From positions 186,001 to 250,000 of the forward strand of contig BMVA01000008.1 of NCBI GenBank assembly GCA_014650475.1: a stretch of 64,000 nt of DNA, in the 5' to 3' direction. Shown in pieces: positions 63,269-64,000 of the stretch (positions within the stretch are counted from its first letter, which is position 1; each line of letters starts with the position of its first letter). This stretch comes from Streptomyces albogriseolus. Lineage in GTDB: Bacteria; Actinomycetota; Actinomycetes; Streptomycetales; Streptomycetaceae. A program made the translations under genes and the position numbers. The notes under the pieces are model-generated. The model saw only the letters and a list, made by a program, of their open reading frames with translations, ran no database searches and had not been told where the DNA came from.

Positions 63269-63841
63269 TCACGCGCCCTTGGCGGCGCGGCCCAGGCGGA
63301 GGGCGGAGACGAGGAAGAACACGCCGCCGAGGAAGGCGTAGCCGACCAACGTCTTCAGGGAGGCGCCGGCGCCGCCCGCCTGCGCGGCGAACGACACACC
63401 GGCGAGGGTGGAGATGCCGCCGCTCGCGATCATCGCCCACTGCCCGCCCATACGGCGCCGGGCGACGCCGACGACGAGCTGGACCAGACCCGCGGTGACG
63501 GCCCAGGCGCCCCAGACCCGCAGCACCGCCGGGACGCCGGAGGTGGCGGCGAGGGCGAGACCGACGGCGGTGAGGGCGCTGAGCGCGATGTTCAGGTACA
63601 GGTGCCGCACGGGACCGCCGTCCGCGGCGGCGGAGCGTACGTCGACGACGGCGCAGGCGACGTCGAACAGCGGATAGATCACCAGGAGCGTCGCGCCGAG
63701 CGGGCCGAGTGTGCCGGCACTGGCGAAGAGCAGGGCGGCCCAGACGGCGGCGAAGGCGAAGCGTACGAAGTACAGCCGGCGCAGGGCCGCGGGAGCGGCG
63801 GCGGGGGCGGGGGCCGGGGTGGTGGCGGCGAGGGTGTCCAC
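63269..63841 (-). CDS. DUF308-like membrane protein
   Basis: 190 aa with about six hydrophobic helices (FVRFAFAAVWAALLFASAG, LGATLLVIYPLFDVACAVVD, LYLNIALSALTAVGLALAAT and others), consistent with HdeD/DUF308-type proteins. GTG 63841 with GAGAGG upstream. Divergent from a TetR gene across a gap holding two identical 20-bp operators, so it is almost certainly that repressor's target. Function unknown; possibly stress or solvent tolerance. Confidence 0.78.
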   Translation of the reverse strand: MDTLAATTPAPAPAAAPAALRRLYFVRFAFAAVWAALLFASAGTLGPLGATLLVIYPLFDVACAVVDVRSAAADGGPVRHLYLNIALSALTAVGLALAATSGVPAVLRVWGAWAVTAGLVQLVVGVARRRMGGQWAMIASGGISTLAGVSFAAQAGGAGASLKTLVGYAFLGGVFFLVSALRLGRAAKGA

Positions 63842-63868
63842 GGGAGTGCCTCTCGATGGGCTGAACTC

Positions 63869-63943
63869 TGAGGGAGAACGTTCGGTCTCCTTCGATTCAA
63901 GACCCGCGGGCGCCCCCTCGTCAAGACCGAACGTTCTCCCTCA
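63869..63943. promoter_or_regulatory. Twin 20-bp inverted operators between DUF308 protein and TetR
   Basis: Perfect inverted repeat: arm 1 at 63869-63888 and arm 2 at 63924-63943, 35 bases apart; each arm contains the 8-bp palindrome GAACGTTC. Arm 1 lies upstream of the DUF308 gene and arm 2 covers the -35 region of the TetR gene, so one repressor can shut off both. Confidence 0.8.
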
Positions 63944-63965
63944 CGTTTTTGGTACGCTCGCACCC

Positions 63966-64000
63966 ATGAGTCGGGGCACACGAAGCGGCAGGCCGTCCGA
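63966..64000 (+). CDS. TetR-family regulator, only the first 12 codons in the window
   Basis: The reading frame starts MSRGTRSGRPSE, a typical TetR N-terminus, and runs off the window. A -10-like TACGCT (63953-63958) ends 7 bases before the ATG, so the message is probably leaderless. Assignment rests on the short N-terminus, the divergent layout and the twin operators. Confidence 0.6.
   Translation, partial: MSRGTRSGRPS

Noticed and set aside
63869..63943. LexA (SOS) boxes in the GAACGTTC-containing repeats
   Set aside because: The LexA box needs GAAC-N4-GTTC; here the halves touch (GAACGTTC) and the context is a TetR divergent promoter.
1..64000. CRISPR arrays, insertion sequences, rRNA operon, known riboswitches
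   Set aside because: No regularly spaced repeats, no transposase motifs, no rRNA sequence and no recognisable riboswitch core were seen while reading both strands.

Overview
The window is a gene-dense, very GC-rich chromosomal segment from an actinomycete, almost certainly a Streptomyces. The evidence is extreme third-position GC, frequent GTG/TTG starts, a complete desferrioxamine (des) cluster with two iron boxes, an adpA gene carrying a TTA (bldA) codon next to the oligoribonuclease gene, and the cebR-cebEFG-bglC cellobiose locus. From memory, the order accD1-accC-hmgL-acdH / desE-reductase-desABCD / hexosaminidase / glmS / adpA-orn / ceb-bglC matches the S. coelicolor chromosome core (about SCO2770-SCO2799). 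I see no insertion sequence, prophage, integrase, CRISPR array or rRNA.

Layout. 1-2.5 kb: a CPBP membrane protease and a two-component system in one leftward operon, with the response regulator cut by the window edge. 2.6-9.5 kb: a DMT exporter divergent from a LysR regulator, a Tat-exported GH3 hexosaminidase, a lipoprotein, a secreted S37-type tripeptidyl aminopeptidase and a small secreted protein. 9.6-14.3 kb: a fused heterodimer-type ABC exporter and a secreted endonuclease I. 14.3-16.3 kb: a four-gene XRE/DUF397 module around a shared, palindrome-rich promoter. 16.3-17.9 kb: an FMN reductase divergent from an MmyB-like regulator, with a nested palindrome between them. 17.9-23.8 kb: a TPP-dependent decarboxylase-like enzyme overlapping a ureohydrolase, an SSS transporter and a PucR regulator, read here as a candidate arginine/guanidino-compound catabolic unit. 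23.9-26.8 kb: a phosphatase-like protein, TesB thioesterase and acyl-CoA dehydrogenase. 26.9-33.4 kb: a TetR regulator divergent from a leucine/branched-chain acyl-CoA (liu-type) operon, with two matching operators.

33.5-40.7 kb: desferrioxamine uptake (desE, siderophore reductase) and biosynthesis (desABCD), each preceded by the same 19-bp iron box. 40.8-45.6 kb: GH20 hexosaminidase, a DUF4429/SHOCT protein, an 85-aa conserved protein and glmS. 45.8-49.5 kb: universal stress protein, small membrane protein, adpA, orn and tRNA-His(GTG). 49.6-55.8 kb: cebR, cebEFG and bglC, with one perfect and one near-perfect CebR box. 56.0-64.0 kb: secreted GH18 protein, an OmpR-type two-component system, a Pro/Ser/Thr-rich membrane-anchored protein, a spermidine-synthase-like protein, a small conserved protein, an NsdA-like regulator and a DUF308-like membrane protein divergent from a TetR gene cut by the window edge.

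Three themes recur: extracellular polymer turnover feeding amino sugars and cellobiose inward (GH3, GH20, GH18, BglC, GlmS, CebEFG), iron scavenging, and developmental control (AdpA, Orn, DUF397 module, NsdA-like protein). The least explained parts are the regulatory DNA (long perfect inverted repeats, a 33-nt repeat present three times, a four-hairpin array) and the decarboxylase/ureohydrolase and XRE/DUF397 modules. All functional calls come from sequence reading and remembered family features; no database search was run.
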